A stretch of DNA of 64,000 bases from Bacteroidaceae bacterium (GTDB lineage Bacteria; Bacteroidota; Bacteroidia; Bacteroidales; Bacteroidaceae): the NCBI GenBank assembly GCA_902362375.1, contig CABIVS010000004.1, positions 113,101 through 177,100 on the forward strand. The letters are read 5' to 3'. Below, piece after piece: positions 26,703-34,241 of this stretch. Under the pieces are notes generated by a model. That model was not told the origin of the DNA, did not search any database, and was given only the letters and a program-made list of their open reading frames with translations. The translations under genes were made by a program, and so were the position numbers. The first letter of the stretch is position 1. The number at the start of each line of letters is the position of its first letter.

Positions 26703-28229
26703 ATGAATCATCAATCAATCCCATTGATAGGCAGCATCCTGCTTCTATCTACCCTATCTGCCAACGGACAGAAAAAAAATACCCAGCCCAATATCCTCTT
26801 CATCCTTTGTGACGATATGGGATATGGAGACTTGGGATGCTACGGTCAACCATTTATCCGCACCCCTCATATAGACGCCATGGCCGGTGAAGGAATGCGT
26901 TTTACGCAAGCATACGCAGGAAGTCCCGTCAGCGCCCCTTCCAGAGCTTCATTCATGACAGGACAACATTCAGGCCATTGTGAAGTACGAGGTAACAAGG
27001 AGTACTGGAAAAATGCACCGATCGTGGAATATGGACAGAATAAAGAATACTCAATAGTGGGGCAACACCCTTATGATCCCGACCACGTAATCCTGCCGGA
27101 GATCATGAAAGATAACGGCTACACCACAGGTATGTTCGGCAAATGGGCCGGAGGTTACGAAGGCTCCTGTTCCACTCCCGACAAACGGGGGATAGACGAA
27201 TACTACGGTTATATCTGTCAGTTTCAGGCCCATCTTTATTACCCTAATTTCCTGAACCGTTATAGTAAAGCGTTGGGTGACACCGGAGTGGTACGTGTAG
27301 TGATGGATGAAAACATCCAATATCCGATGTATGGTCCCGACTACCTGAAACGTCCGCAATATTCGGCCGACATGATCCACCAGAAAGCATTGGAGTGGCT
27401 GGATCAGCAAGACGGTAAACAGCCGTTTTTCGGCGTATTGACTTACACCTTGCCTCATGCGGAACTCGTTCAGCCGGAAGATTCTATCCTGAATGAATAC
27501 AAAGCTAAATTCAACCCGGATAAAGAATTTAAGGGAAGCGAAGGCTCACGATACAACGCCATCACGCATACACACGCCCAATTTGCCGGAATGATTACCC
27601 GCCTGGACTATTACGTGGGCGAAGTTTTGAAAAAACTGAAAGAAAAAGGACTGGACGAAAACACATTGGTTATTTTCTCCAGTGACAACGGCCCTCACGA
27701 GGAAGGCGGAGCCGATCCTACTTTCTTCGGCAGAGACGGAAAACTACGCGGACTGAAACGTCAATGTCACGAAGGAGGAATACGTATTCCATTTATCGCC
27801 CGTTGGCCGGGACACATACCTGCAGGCGAAGTAAATGATCACATCTGTGCATTTTATGATTTAATGCCGACGTTCTGCGAAGTCATTGGTATCAAAGACT
27901 ACGAAAAGAAATATCGCAATGAGGAAAAAGAAGTCGATTATTTCGATGGGATTTCTTTTGCTCCCACACTGCTGGGTAAAAATAAGCAAAAGAAACATGA
28001 CTTTCTGTATTGGGAGTTTGATGAAACAGACCAGATTGCCGTACGCATGGATGATTGGAAAATGGTAGTGAAAAAAGGAACACCGTTCCTCTATAATCTA
28101 AAAACAGATATTCATGAGGATCATGACATAGCACTCCAACATCCGGATATCGTAGAAAAGATGAAGGCTATCATCTTTGAACAACATACTCCGAATCCTC
28201 ATTTTTCGGTGACGTTGCCCAAACGGTAA
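26703..28229 (+). CDS. Second serine-type sulfatase of the pair, exported
   Basis: 508 residues from the ATG at 26703; the frame is open back to 26610, but that overlaps the previous gene and adds 31 residues before the natural signal peptide (IPLIGSILLLSTLSANGQ). The metal-binding LCDDMGYGDLGCYG and the signature SAPSRASFMTG (Ser77) match serine-type sulfatases. SSDNGPHEEGGADPTFFGRD carries the next ligand group. The two products resemble each other only at the motifs, so this is not a recent duplication; they probably act on the same sulfated glycan or on successive steps. Maturation needs anSME elsewhere. A large inverted repeat follows. Confidence 0.9.
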   Translation: MNHQSIPLIGSILLLSTLSANGQKKNTQPNILFILCDDMGYGDLGCYGQPFIRTPHIDAMAGEGMRFTQAYAGSPVSAPSRASFMTGQHSGHCEVRGNKEYWKNAPIVEYGQNKEYSIVGQHPYDPDHVILPEIMKDNGYTTGMFGKWAGGYEGSCSTPDKRGIDEYYGYICQFQAHLYYPNFLNRYSKALGDTGVVRVVMDENIQYPMYGPDYLKRPQYSADMIHQKALEWLDQQDGKQPFFGVLTYTLPHAELVQPEDSILNEYKAKFNPDKEFKGSEGSRYNAITHTHAQFAGMITRLDYYVGEVLKKLKEKGLDENTLVIFSSDNGPHEEGGADPTFFGRDGKLRGLKRQCHEGGIRIPFIARWPGHIPAGEVNDHICAFYDLMPTFCEVIGIKDYEKKYRNEEKEVDYFDGISFAPTLLGKNKQKKHDFLYWEFDETDQIAVRMDDWKMVVKKGTPFLYNLKTDIHEDHDIALQHPDIVEKMKAIIFEQHTPNPHFSVTLPKR

Positions 28230-28297
28230 ACACACAGATAAAGAAATAATGAGTAATCAGCAGTTGGAAAGCAAGTTATCATTCATTTCCGTACCGT

Positions 28298-28392
28298 TTT
28301 CACCACAGAGGACACGGAGGACACAGAGGTTATAATAATCTCTGAATTAGAACTCTGAAAACTCTGTGTCCTCCGTGTCCTCTGTGGTGAAA
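28298..28392. repeat. Perfect 31-bp inverted repeat with 9-bp units, GAGGACACA type
   Basis: Bases 28298-28328 are the exact reverse complement of 28362-28392, with a 33-base loop. Each arm contains 9-base units (GAGGACACG, GAGGACACA) after TTTCACCACA. It lies between two convergent genes. A half copy occurs at 33051-33085, and a sequence-different element of similar design at 30907-30982. Confidence 0.9.
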
Positions 28393-28485
28393 TAGTTCAT
28401 TTATATACTGTTTTTACTCCAATTCAACTACTGACTCGTATAAATCTGTATCTGAATACTATAATATATCTGTTCCATCCTTCTA

Positions 28486-29919
28486 TCAGCGGATAGGCGT
28501 CATTCCCATCTTCTTTGCCCGTTCCAGCATGAAAGCATGAGCCGCCTCATATTCGTTCGGAATCACTCCATCCAAGATTGCATCTTTAATAGCACTCTTC
28601 AAGACTCCGACCTCACGACAAGGTTCCAAGCCGAAAATCTCCATAATTTCTTCACCGCTCACAGGAGGCTGGAAATTACGGACACGGTCTTTCTCTTCCA
28701 AATCCTTCAGTTTCTGTCGAACCAACTGGAAGTTATTCAGGAAACGCTGTTTACGTTCCATATTCTTGGAAGTAATGTCCGCTTCGCAAAGCATCATCAA
28801 GTCGTCAATGTCATCACCCGCTTCGAAGAGCAGACGGCGTACAGCCGAGTCTGTCACCACGTCATCCGCGATAACGATCGGGCGCATGTGCAGACTGACC
28901 AGCTTTTGTACATACTTCATCTTCTCATTCATCGGCAACTTCATCTTGCGGAAGATATGCGGAATCATCTTTTCACCGATAAAGTTATGATTATGGAACG
29001 TCCATCCCGCTTTAGGTTCCCAACGTTTCGTGACAGGTTTGGCAATGTCGTGCAACAAAGCAGCCCAACGAAGCCAAAGGTTATCAGTCTTCTTGCTGAT
29101 ATTATCCAGCACTTCCAACGTATGATAAAAATTATCCTTATGGGAACGCCCGTTCCGTGTTTCCACCCCCTGCAAGGCAGCAAATTCCGGAAAAATCAAC
29201 GGCAGCAAACCGCTACGTTCCAAATCAATAAATCCTTTTGAGGGGATTGGAGAAAGAATAATCTTATTCAGTTCGTCCGCAATACGTTCACGGGATATAA
29301 TTTCAATCCGTTCCTTATTCCGGCAAAGCGATTCGAAAGTATCATCATCAATGTAAAAACCCAATTGCGTAGCAAAACGGATGCAACGCATCATGCGCAA
29401 GGGATCATCGCTGAAAGTGATATCCGGGTCGAGGGGAGTGCGGATTGTCTTTTCCTTCATATCCTCCAAACCTCCGAACGGATCTACCAATTCGCCAAAA
29501 CGTGCTTTATTGAGACATACGGCCAAAGCATTGATCGTGAAATCGCGACGATTCTGATCGTCTTCCAGCGTGCCGTCTTCAACGATAGGTTTACGCGAAT
29601 CCCGTTGATAAGACTCTTTACGTGCACCAACAAACTCTACTTCCGTGCCTCTATATTTTACTTGTGCTGTTCCGAAATTCTTGAAAACAGAAACATGAGC
29701 ACCACGTCCCAACTGTTTTCCAAGGGCTTCCGCCATTGCAATTCCACTTCCTACAACTACTACATCTATATCTTTAGAGGGACGCTGCAGAAAAATATCA
29801 CGAACGTAACCACCTACCACATAACACTCCATACCGAGTGTATCAGCCGTTTCGGCTATCTGTCCGAAGATGGGTTCGCTAAAATGCTGCTTCAATTCCT
29901 CTTGAGTCAACTCTATCAT
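28486..29919 (-). CDS. cca: CCA-adding-type tRNA nucleotidyltransferase / poly(A) polymerase family with HD domain
   Basis: 477 residues. The class II nucleotidyltransferase head is clear: [20 protein letters not shown], with the two metal Asp in DID, then [10 protein letters not shown] and [20 protein letters not shown]. An HD hydrolase domain follows ([16 protein letters not shown], about 285-300). This architecture is standard for the Bacteroidetes CCA enzyme that builds or repairs the tRNA 3' end; a poly(A) polymerase cannot be separated from it by eye. It is convergent with the sulfatase operon and divergent from the lipoprotein gene at 30015. Confidence 0.88.
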   Translation of the reverse strand: MIELTQEELKQHFSEPIFGQIAETADTLGMECYVVGGYVRDIFLQRPSKDIDVVVVGSGIAMAEALGKQLGRGAHVSVFKNFGTAQVKYRGTEVEFVGARKESYQRDSRKPIVEDGTLEDDQNRRDFTINALAVCLNKARFGELVDPFGGLEDMKEKTIRTPLDPDITFSDDPLRMMRCIRFATQLGFYIDDDTFESLCRNKERIEIISRERIADELNKIILSPIPSKGFIDLERSGLLPLIFPEFAALQGVETRNGRSHKDNFYHTLEVLDNISKKTDNLWLRWAALLHDIAKPVTKRWEPKAGWTFHNHNFIGEKMIPHIFRKMKLPMNEKMKYVQKLVSLHMRPIVIADDVVTDSAVRRLLFEAGDDIDDLMMLCEADITSKNMERKQRFLNNFQLVRQKLKDLEEKDRVRNFQPPVSGEEIMEIFGLEPCREVGVLKSAIKDAILDGVIPNEYEAAHAFMLERAKKMGMTPIR

Positions 29920-29946
29920 TCTTTTTAGTTATAAGTTTTGAGGGGA

Positions 29947-29954
29947 CAAAATTA
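29947..29954 (-). promoter_or_regulatory. -7 element of the cca gene
   Basis: Read leftward this is TAATTTTG, matching TAnnTTTG, about 28 bases before the ATG at 29919. Confidence 0.5.
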
Positions 29955-29975
29955 CAAAAATAAGGGATATATTTG

Positions 29976-29983
29976 TACTTTTG
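29976..29983 (+). promoter_or_regulatory. -7 element of the lipoprotein gene
   Basis: TACTTTTG matches TAnnTTTG, 31 bases before the ATG at 30015. It is divergent from the cca promoter within the same 95-base gap. Confidence 0.5.
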
Positions 29984-30014
29984 CCGCTAATAAAACCAGT
30001 AAATAGAATTTGTG

Positions 30015-30851
30015 ATGAAAAAACTGACTATCCTCTTTTGTGGTACGCTGGCATTAGCTGCCTGCGGAAATGGCCTTGAGAAAAAAGCCAATGAAAAACT
30101 GATGGTTGCCAAGGCTGCCTACGAACGTGGCGACTATGAAGAAGCTAAGTTACAAATTGACAGTATCAAGATTCTCTATCCCAAAGCGTTCGAAGCACGT
30201 AAGGCGGGACAGGCACTGATGCTCGATGTTGAAACAAAGGCACAGCAAAAAACGCTTGCTTACCTGGATAGCGCCTTTCAGGCAAAGACGGAAGAATTCA
30301 ATGCCATCAAGGACAAATTCAAACTAGAAAAAGATGCCGAATATCAACAAGTCGGCAACTACCTCTGGCCTACACAGACCATTGAAAAGAATATGCACCG
30401 TTCATACCTCCGCTTCCAAGTGAACGAGCAAGGTATAATGAGTATGACTTCCATCTACTGTGGTGCCGGCAATATCCACCATACAAAAGTGAAAGTGATT
30501 GCCCCTGATGGCAGTTTTGCAGAAACTCCAAGCTCCAAAGACAGCTACGAGTCAACGGATATGAACGAGAAAATAGAAAAAGCTGACTACAAACTAGGGG
30601 AAGACGGAAATGTGATCGAATTCCTGAATCTCAATAAAGACAAAAATATCCGTGTGGAATATATAGGCGACCGCACCTATAAAACGACAATGAGTCCCAC
30701 CGACCGCCAGGCCGCAGCAGGTGTTTACGAATTAGCACAAATCCTCTCTGCCATGGAGCAGATTAAAAAAGAACAAGAGGAAGCCAACCTGAAAATCGGA
30801 TTCATCAATAAGAAGAAAGAACGGAAAGCACAGGAAGAAATTACCGATTAG
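30015..30851 (+). CDS. TPR-like lipoprotein of unknown function
   Basis: 278 residues from the ATG at 30015; a GTG one codon earlier is less likely. The lipobox is LALAAC (Cys18 or so). Residues about 20-60 read like a tetratricopeptide hairpin (AKAAYERGDYEEAKLQIDSI, then LYPKAFEARKAG). A charged helix (about 75-105) and a beta-rich domain with YLRFQVNEQGIMSMTSIYCG follow; the C-terminus is helical and Lys/Glu-rich. This looks like a conserved Bacteroidales hypothetical. The TPR-like start suggests a scaffold or chaperone role at the envelope, but nothing in the neighbourhood confirms it. Confidence 0.75.
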   Translation: MKKLTILFCGTLALAACGNGLEKKANEKLMVAKAAYERGDYEEAKLQIDSIKILYPKAFEARKAGQALMLDVETKAQQKTLAYLDSAFQAKTEEFNAIKDKFKLEKDAEYQQVGNYLWPTQTIEKNMHRSYLRFQVNEQGIMSMTSIYCGAGNIHHTKVKVIAPDGSFAETPSSKDSYESTDMNEKIEKADYKLGEDGNVIEFLNLNKDKNIRVEYIGDRTYKTTMSPTDRQAAAGVYELAQILSAMEQIKKEQEEANLKIGFINKKKERKAQEEITD

Positions 30852-30906
30852 TAAAAAGAAACCATTCAGCAAAAAGAAAACTATCCGGTTAGAAAGAAAT
30901 ATATTT

Positions 30907-30982
30907 AGGCACGGATTACGCGGATTACACGGTTTAAAAAGATTGCGCAGCCAAAACCGTGTAATCCGCGTAATCCGTGCCT
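30907..30982. repeat. Perfect 29-bp inverted repeat with 9-bp units, GGATTACAC type
   Basis: Bases 30907-30935 are the exact reverse complement of 30954-30982 around an 18-base loop. The arms contain 9-base units GGATTACGC and GGATTACAC. A degenerate relative is at 54490-54574. Confidence 0.9.
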
Positions 30983-31063
30983 ACTTTCTTACTTATAATA
31001 TCACTCATAACCGTCAAAAGAGAAGCTATCCAGCAGAAAAAAACATTGGTTAATAATAAAATA

Positions 31064-31108
31064 GACGGGAATAGTTGTTATTTTTCATAAACGACAACTA
31101 TTCCCGTC
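31064..31108. repeat. Perfect 15-bp inverted repeat
   Basis: GACGGGAATAGTTGT (31064-31078) pairs perfectly with ACAACTATTCCCGTC (31094-31108) around a 15-base loop. There is no T-run after it, so it is not a typical intrinsic terminator, though it sits between convergent genes. Confidence 0.8.
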
Positions 31109-31146
31109 AAATGTATAATGAGACTCTTAATCCTCTGCGTGAGAGA

Positions 31147-31238
31147 AAAGGCGTTTCCTGGTAGGGAGAAAAGGCGTAGTCTGCCATCATCAAACGGCGT
31201 AGCCTGACAACCAAAAACGGCGTGGTCTACACATCTTT
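31147..31238. repeat. Four-copy degenerate tandem repeat, 23-bp period
   Basis: GGCGT recurs at exactly 31150, 31173, 31196 and 31219. The 23-base units share AAmGGCGTrGyCTG at their starts and diverge after that. The last unit runs into the stop codon of the small basic protein on the other strand. Stretch 30852-31236 otherwise holds only the two inverted repeats. Confidence 0.75.
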
Positions 31239-31374
31239 ATTTCACCCTTCTATTCAACTGATTATTAGCCTTTTCCTGTTTCGATTTTCCGACCCGTTTT
31301 CCGGTCGTCTTCTTTTTACCGACTGCAGACTTTGTCTTTCCGGCAAAAGGATTGTTACTTTTTTTGATTGGCAT
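31237..31374 (-). CDS. Small Lys/Arg-rich protein, 45 residues
   Basis: A complete 45-codon frame from the ATG at 31374 to TAA at 31237. The product is extremely basic, opening MPIKKSNNPFAGKTK and ending NNQLNRRVK, with GKKKTTGKRVGKSKQEKA between. It has no signal peptide or membrane segment. Such low-complexity basic peptides often bind nucleic acid or ribosomes; that is inference. It lies 40 bases after the 329-residue gene and is co-oriented with it and ruvA, so it is probably the third gene of that operon. The clean composition and position argue for a real gene that length filters would miss. Confidence 0.65.
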   Translation of the reverse strand: MPIKKSNNPFAGKTKSAVGKKKTTGKRVGKSKQEKANNQLNRRVK

Positions 31375-31414
31375 AGACAGCAACTATATAAACAGTACTT
31401 ATTTCTTATAACTC

Positions 31415-32404
31415 CTATTCTCCTTCGTAATACTCACCCAAAAACCAGCGAGCCACAAAATCCCAGTTTTCCCGCAACAACTCCTTTCCGTTCTCAAACG
31501 GGAACTGTGCTTCCGGCAACAAATCATGTTCCATTCCATATTTCAGCAGATCAAACGGACACAAGCCTTCTTCACAAAACAATTCGTATGCTTCCTCTTC
31601 AGCCAGTTCGGCATTGTAGAGCGGATTACGTTTGTCTGCAAAATATTCGGCTACATCAGGACCGATCAACAACCCTTTCGGATTGGCAAAAACCACGAAG
31701 TTACCGAACTCCTTTAAGTCAGGCAACAAAGAATCCTCTTCATCTTCCCACTTCAACGACTGCACAAAGAAAAATTTCAGCGCTTCGTAAGAATCAAAGT
31801 ATAAAAGTGGTTCACCTTTGCTCGCTTCAAGGAAACGTTCTACGTTTGTAGGCATCTTTTCTCCCGGCAAAACTACCGGCAGAGGCATCCGCTTCTTTTG
31901 CATCAGCTCCGTTTCCATCAGCCAGTCCGTTGCCAGGTGATCGCTGATAGGAGCCAATTCGAACGCAGCATCCAAACGGTTGTAAAGTGTATCCGCAAAC
32001 TCCAGCAAATCCGCATCCATCGGGTTCTCTACTCCATCAAAATCATCGCCAACCGGAGAATTGATGGCCCACAAAAGGAAAACAACATCTTCACGGTTAA
32101 TTTCGTCCGGCAAATATTCCTCCGTCAGTGCGTAGAAAGGCAAATAACGTCCGTAGCTTTTCCGGTGCCAATGAATAAACTGACGCCAGTTTCCGCCATC
32201 CGCTACACAATCTTCCAGGTACAAAGCCACCATCAAAGCTACTTGTTGCTGACTTTCCGCTGTTTCCCATTTAAATAAATACGATTCTGCCACCAACGGC
32301 AATAAATGATTAGCGAAATCCAGATACCATTCATCCGTGCCTACCACCTTTGCACGACCATGAGCGTCCAGCCATGCTTTCATATATATCTTCTGTTGCT
32401 TCAT
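31415..32404 (-). CDS. Uncharacterised cytoplasmic protein of a Bacteroidales family
   Basis: 329 residues, acidic, rich in Trp, Tyr and Phe, with no signal peptide or membrane segment. It may belong to DUF3843, but I am not sure. Recognisable stretches are KAWLDAHGRAKVVGTDEWYL, WRQFIHWHRKSYGRYLPFYA and FVVFANPKGLLIGPDVAEYF. No catalytic motif is apparent. Its ATG lies one base after the ruvA stop, so the two are almost certainly cotranscribed and translationally coupled; that hints at a link with recombination, but the pairing could be incidental. Confidence 0.7.
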   Translation of the reverse strand: MKQQKIYMKAWLDAHGRAKVVGTDEWYLDFANHLLPLVAESYLFKWETAESQQQVALMVALYLEDCVADGGNWRQFIHWHRKSYGRYLPFYALTEEYLPDEINREDVVFLLWAINSPVGDDFDGVENPMDADLLEFADTLYNRLDAAFELAPISDHLATDWLMETELMQKKRMPLPVVLPGEKMPTNVERFLEASKGEPLLYFDSYEALKFFFVQSLKWEDEEDSLLPDLKEFGNFVVFANPKGLLIGPDVAEYFADKRNPLYNAELAEEEAYELFCEEGLCPFDLLKYGMEHDLLPEAQFPFENGKELLRENWDFVARWFLGEYYEGE

Positions 32405-32405
32405 A

Positions 32406-33008
32406 CTACAAACGTTTCAAAGCCAGTTTGATAACCTTTTCTACCGGAGCATCCGGCTCCTCCTTCAAGATAGCCAATACCACCTTCTGTGAAGGTGCAG
32501 CAGCAAACCCCAACATCGTCAATGCAGACACCGCCTCTTCCTGCACTTCCGCATTGGCAGGTTGCAACAACAGACCTGCGGAAGCCCCTCCGGCAGCAAC
32601 CCCTCCCATTGTTTTTATCTTATCTTTCAGGTCGACAATCACGCGTTGCGCAGTCTTCAGCCCGATGCCTTTCACCGTTTTCAGCATGTTCGCATTTTCG
32701 GTGCTGATAACGTTCACCAGTTCAGCAGGCGAGAGAGCCGAAAGAATCATACGTGCCGTGTTCCCCCCGATTCCGGAGACGGAAATCAATAATAGGAAAA
32801 TCTCCCGCTCCTGTTTCTCGGCAAATCCGTAGAGCACATACGCATCTTCACGAATCGCCTCGTAAATATATAGCTTACAGCTTTTCTTTCCTTGAATAGC
32901 CGAATAGGTATTCAAAGATATATTGGCGGCATATCCCACCCCGTTACAGTCAATCACCGCGGTTGCCGGACTTAGTTCGGCAAGTTCGCCCCTAATATAT
33001 TCTATCAT
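32406..33008 (-). CDS. ruvA: Holliday junction branch migration complex subunit RuvA
   Basis: 200 residues, the standard RuvA length. Domain I is an OB-fold ([20 protein letters not shown], then [17 protein letters not shown]). Domain II has the two helix-hairpin-helix motifs ([19 protein letters not shown] and [20 protein letters not shown]). Domain III is the small RuvB-contacting three-helix domain at the end ([20 protein letters not shown]). RuvA binds four-way junctions and loads the RuvB motor; ruvB is not in the window. The start region is duplicated just upstream (see 33011-33028). Confidence 0.95.
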   Translation of the reverse strand: MIEYIRGELAELSPATAVIDCNGVGYAANISLNTYSAIQGKKSCKLYIYEAIREDAYVLYGFAEKQEREIFLLLISVSGIGGNTARMILSALSPAELVNVISTENANMLKTVKGIGLKTAQRVIVDLKDKIKTMGGVAAGGASAGLLLQPANAEVQEEAVSALTMLGFAAAPSQKVVLAILKEEPDAPVEKVIKLALKRL

Positions 33009-33010
33009 AT

Positions 33011-33028
33011 CTAATTATATTCTATCAT
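33011..33028 (-). promoter_or_regulatory. Leader mini-ORF created by duplication of the ruvA start
   Basis: TATGATAGAATATA occurs twice, 20 bases apart. The downstream copy is the ruvA start; the upstream copy starts a five-codon ORF (Met-Ile-Glu-Tyr-Asn) ending in TAG two bases before the ruvA ATG. The frames differ, so the leader cannot be an N-terminal extension. Confidence 0.5.
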
Positions 33029-33036
33029 AACAGGGA

Positions 33037-33044
33037 CAAAGATA
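33037..33044 (-). promoter_or_regulatory. -7 element of the ruvA operon
   Basis: Read leftward this is TATCTTTG, a full match to TAnnTTTG, about 29 bases before the ruvA ATG. It would start transcription just upstream of the leader mini-ORF. The solitary repeat arm at 33051-33085 covers its -33 region. Confidence 0.55.
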
Positions 33045-33050
33045 AAACAA

Positions 33051-33085
33051 TTTCACCACAGAGGACACAGAGGCCACAGAGTTTT
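33051..33085. repeat. Solitary arm of the GAGGACACA-type repeat
   Basis: TTTCACCACAGAGGACACAG and the following GAGGCCACAGAG copy the left arm of the 28298 element, again with 9-base units, but no complementary right arm follows within the intergenic space. It sits between the divergent ruvA and ddh promoters. Confidence 0.7.
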
Positions 33086-33196
33086 TTCAATGTAGCACAT
33101 CACACCCTGATTTGCTTTCATGCGGACCGATATCACCTGCTAGTGAAAAAAAATAAAATATTAAAGCAGATGAACCAAAGTTAGTAGTAATTTGTT

Positions 33197-33204
33197 TACT
33201 TTTG
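33197..33204 (+). promoter_or_regulatory. -7 element of ddh
   Basis: TACTTTTG matches TAnnTTTG and lies 42 bases before the ATG at 33247. It supports that start over the upstream in-frame codon at 33202, which would lie inside the promoter. Confidence 0.55.
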
Positions 33205-33246
33205 CAAGCAAAAGAAAGAAATTTGTTCATTAAAACCAAGAAAAGA

Positions 33247-34146
33247 ATGAAAAAAGTAAGAGCTGCCATCGTTGGTTATGGCAACATTGGACATTATGTA
33301 CTTGAAGCGCTTCAGGCGGCACCTGATTTCGAAATAGCCGGAGTCGTTCGTCGTGCAGGAGCAGAGAACAAACCGGAAGAGTTGGCAAACTACGCAGTAG
33401 TGAAGGACATAAAAGAGCTGGGAGAAGTAGACGTAGCTATTCTTTGCACGCCGACCCGCAGCGTAGAGAAATATGCAAAAGAATATCTGGCGATGGGAAT
33501 TAACACGGTAGACAGTTTCGATATCCACACCGGTATCGTAGACCTGCGCCGTACCCTGAATGCTACCGCCAAAGAACATAAAGCCGTATCGATCATCTCT
33601 GCCGGATGGGATCCGGGAAGCGATTCCATCGTACGCACCATGCTGGAAGCAATTGCTCCGAAAGGCATCACCTACACCAACTTCGGTCCCGGTATGAGTA
33701 TGGGACACACAGTAGCCGTAAAAGCGGTTGACGGAGTGAAAGCTGCCCTTTCCATGACCATTCCGACCGGCACGGGAATCCACCGCCGCATGGTATACAT
33801 CGAACTGAAAGACGGATATAAATTCGAAGAAGTAGCCGCTGCCATCAAAGCAGATCCTTACTTCGTGAACGATGAAACACACGTAAAACTCGTTCCGAGT
33901 GTAGACGCCCTGCTGGACATGGGTCATGGTGTAAATCTGACTCGCAAAGGTGTATCAGGCAAAACACAGAACCAGTTGTTCGAATTTAATATGCGTATCA
34001 ACAACCCCGCACTGACCGCACAAGTACTGGTATGCGTGGCACGCGCTTCCATGAAGCAACAACCGGGATGCTACACGATGGTAGAAGTTCCCGTTATCGA
34101 CCTTCTCCCCGGCGACCGCGAAGAATGGATCGGACATTTGGTATAA
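33247..34146 (+). CDS. ddh: meso-Diaminopimelate D-dehydrogenase
   Basis: 299 residues from the ATG at 33247; the frame is open to 33202, but the first 15 codons precede the Rossmann start and overlap the promoter. It makes meso-diaminopimelate in one NADPH-dependent step, supplying peptidoglycan and lysine. The dinucleotide fold starts at once (RAAIVGYGNIGHYVLEAL), and the family landmarks VDSFDIHTGIVDLRRTL, SAGWDPGSDSIVRTMLEA and FGPGMSMGHTVAVKAVDGVK are all present. It is monocistronic with a strong terminator behind it. Confidence 0.93.
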   Translation: MKKVRAAIVGYGNIGHYVLEALQAAPDFEIAGVVRRAGAENKPEELANYAVVKDIKELGEVDVAILCTPTRSVEKYAKEYLAMGINTVDSFDIHTGIVDLRRTLNATAKEHKAVSIISAGWDPGSDSIVRTMLEAIAPKGITYTNFGPGMSMGHTVAVKAVDGVKAALSMTIPTGTGIHRRMVYIELKDGYKFEEVAAAIKADPYFVNDETHVKLVPSVDALLDMGHGVNLTRKGVSGKTQNQLFEFNMRINNPALTAQVLVCVARASMKQQPGCYTMVEVPVIDLLPGDREEWIGHLV

Positions 34147-34173
34147 TATATTTTATACATAAAACAAAATTAA

Positions 34174-34210
34174 AATAGAGAAAGGTGTATCGCCTTTCTC
34201 TATTTTTTTT
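34174..34210 (+). terminator. Terminator after ddh
   Basis: AATAGAGAAAGG (34174-34185) pairs perfectly with CCTTTCTCTATT (34193-34204) and is followed by a T-run to 34210. Confidence 0.9.
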
Positions 34211-34217
34211 ATCTTTG
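34210..34217 (+). promoter_or_regulatory. -7 element of the DUF3857 gene pair
   Basis: TATCTTTG matches TAnnTTTG and follows directly on the T-run of the ddh terminator. The ATG is 25 bases on. Confidence 0.5.
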
Positions 34218-34241
34218 TGAGCATACTACAAAAACACAATT

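Noticed and set aside
31147..31238. CRISPR array at the 23-bp repeat (and the 22-bp repeat at 53074)
   Set aside because: Units are directly adjacent with no spacers of uniform length, only four copies, and no cas genes are in the window.
31222..31851. A 209-codon rightward open frame
   Set aside because: It is antisense to the small basic protein gene and the 329-residue gene, has no family resemblance, and its composition is that of a shadow frame.
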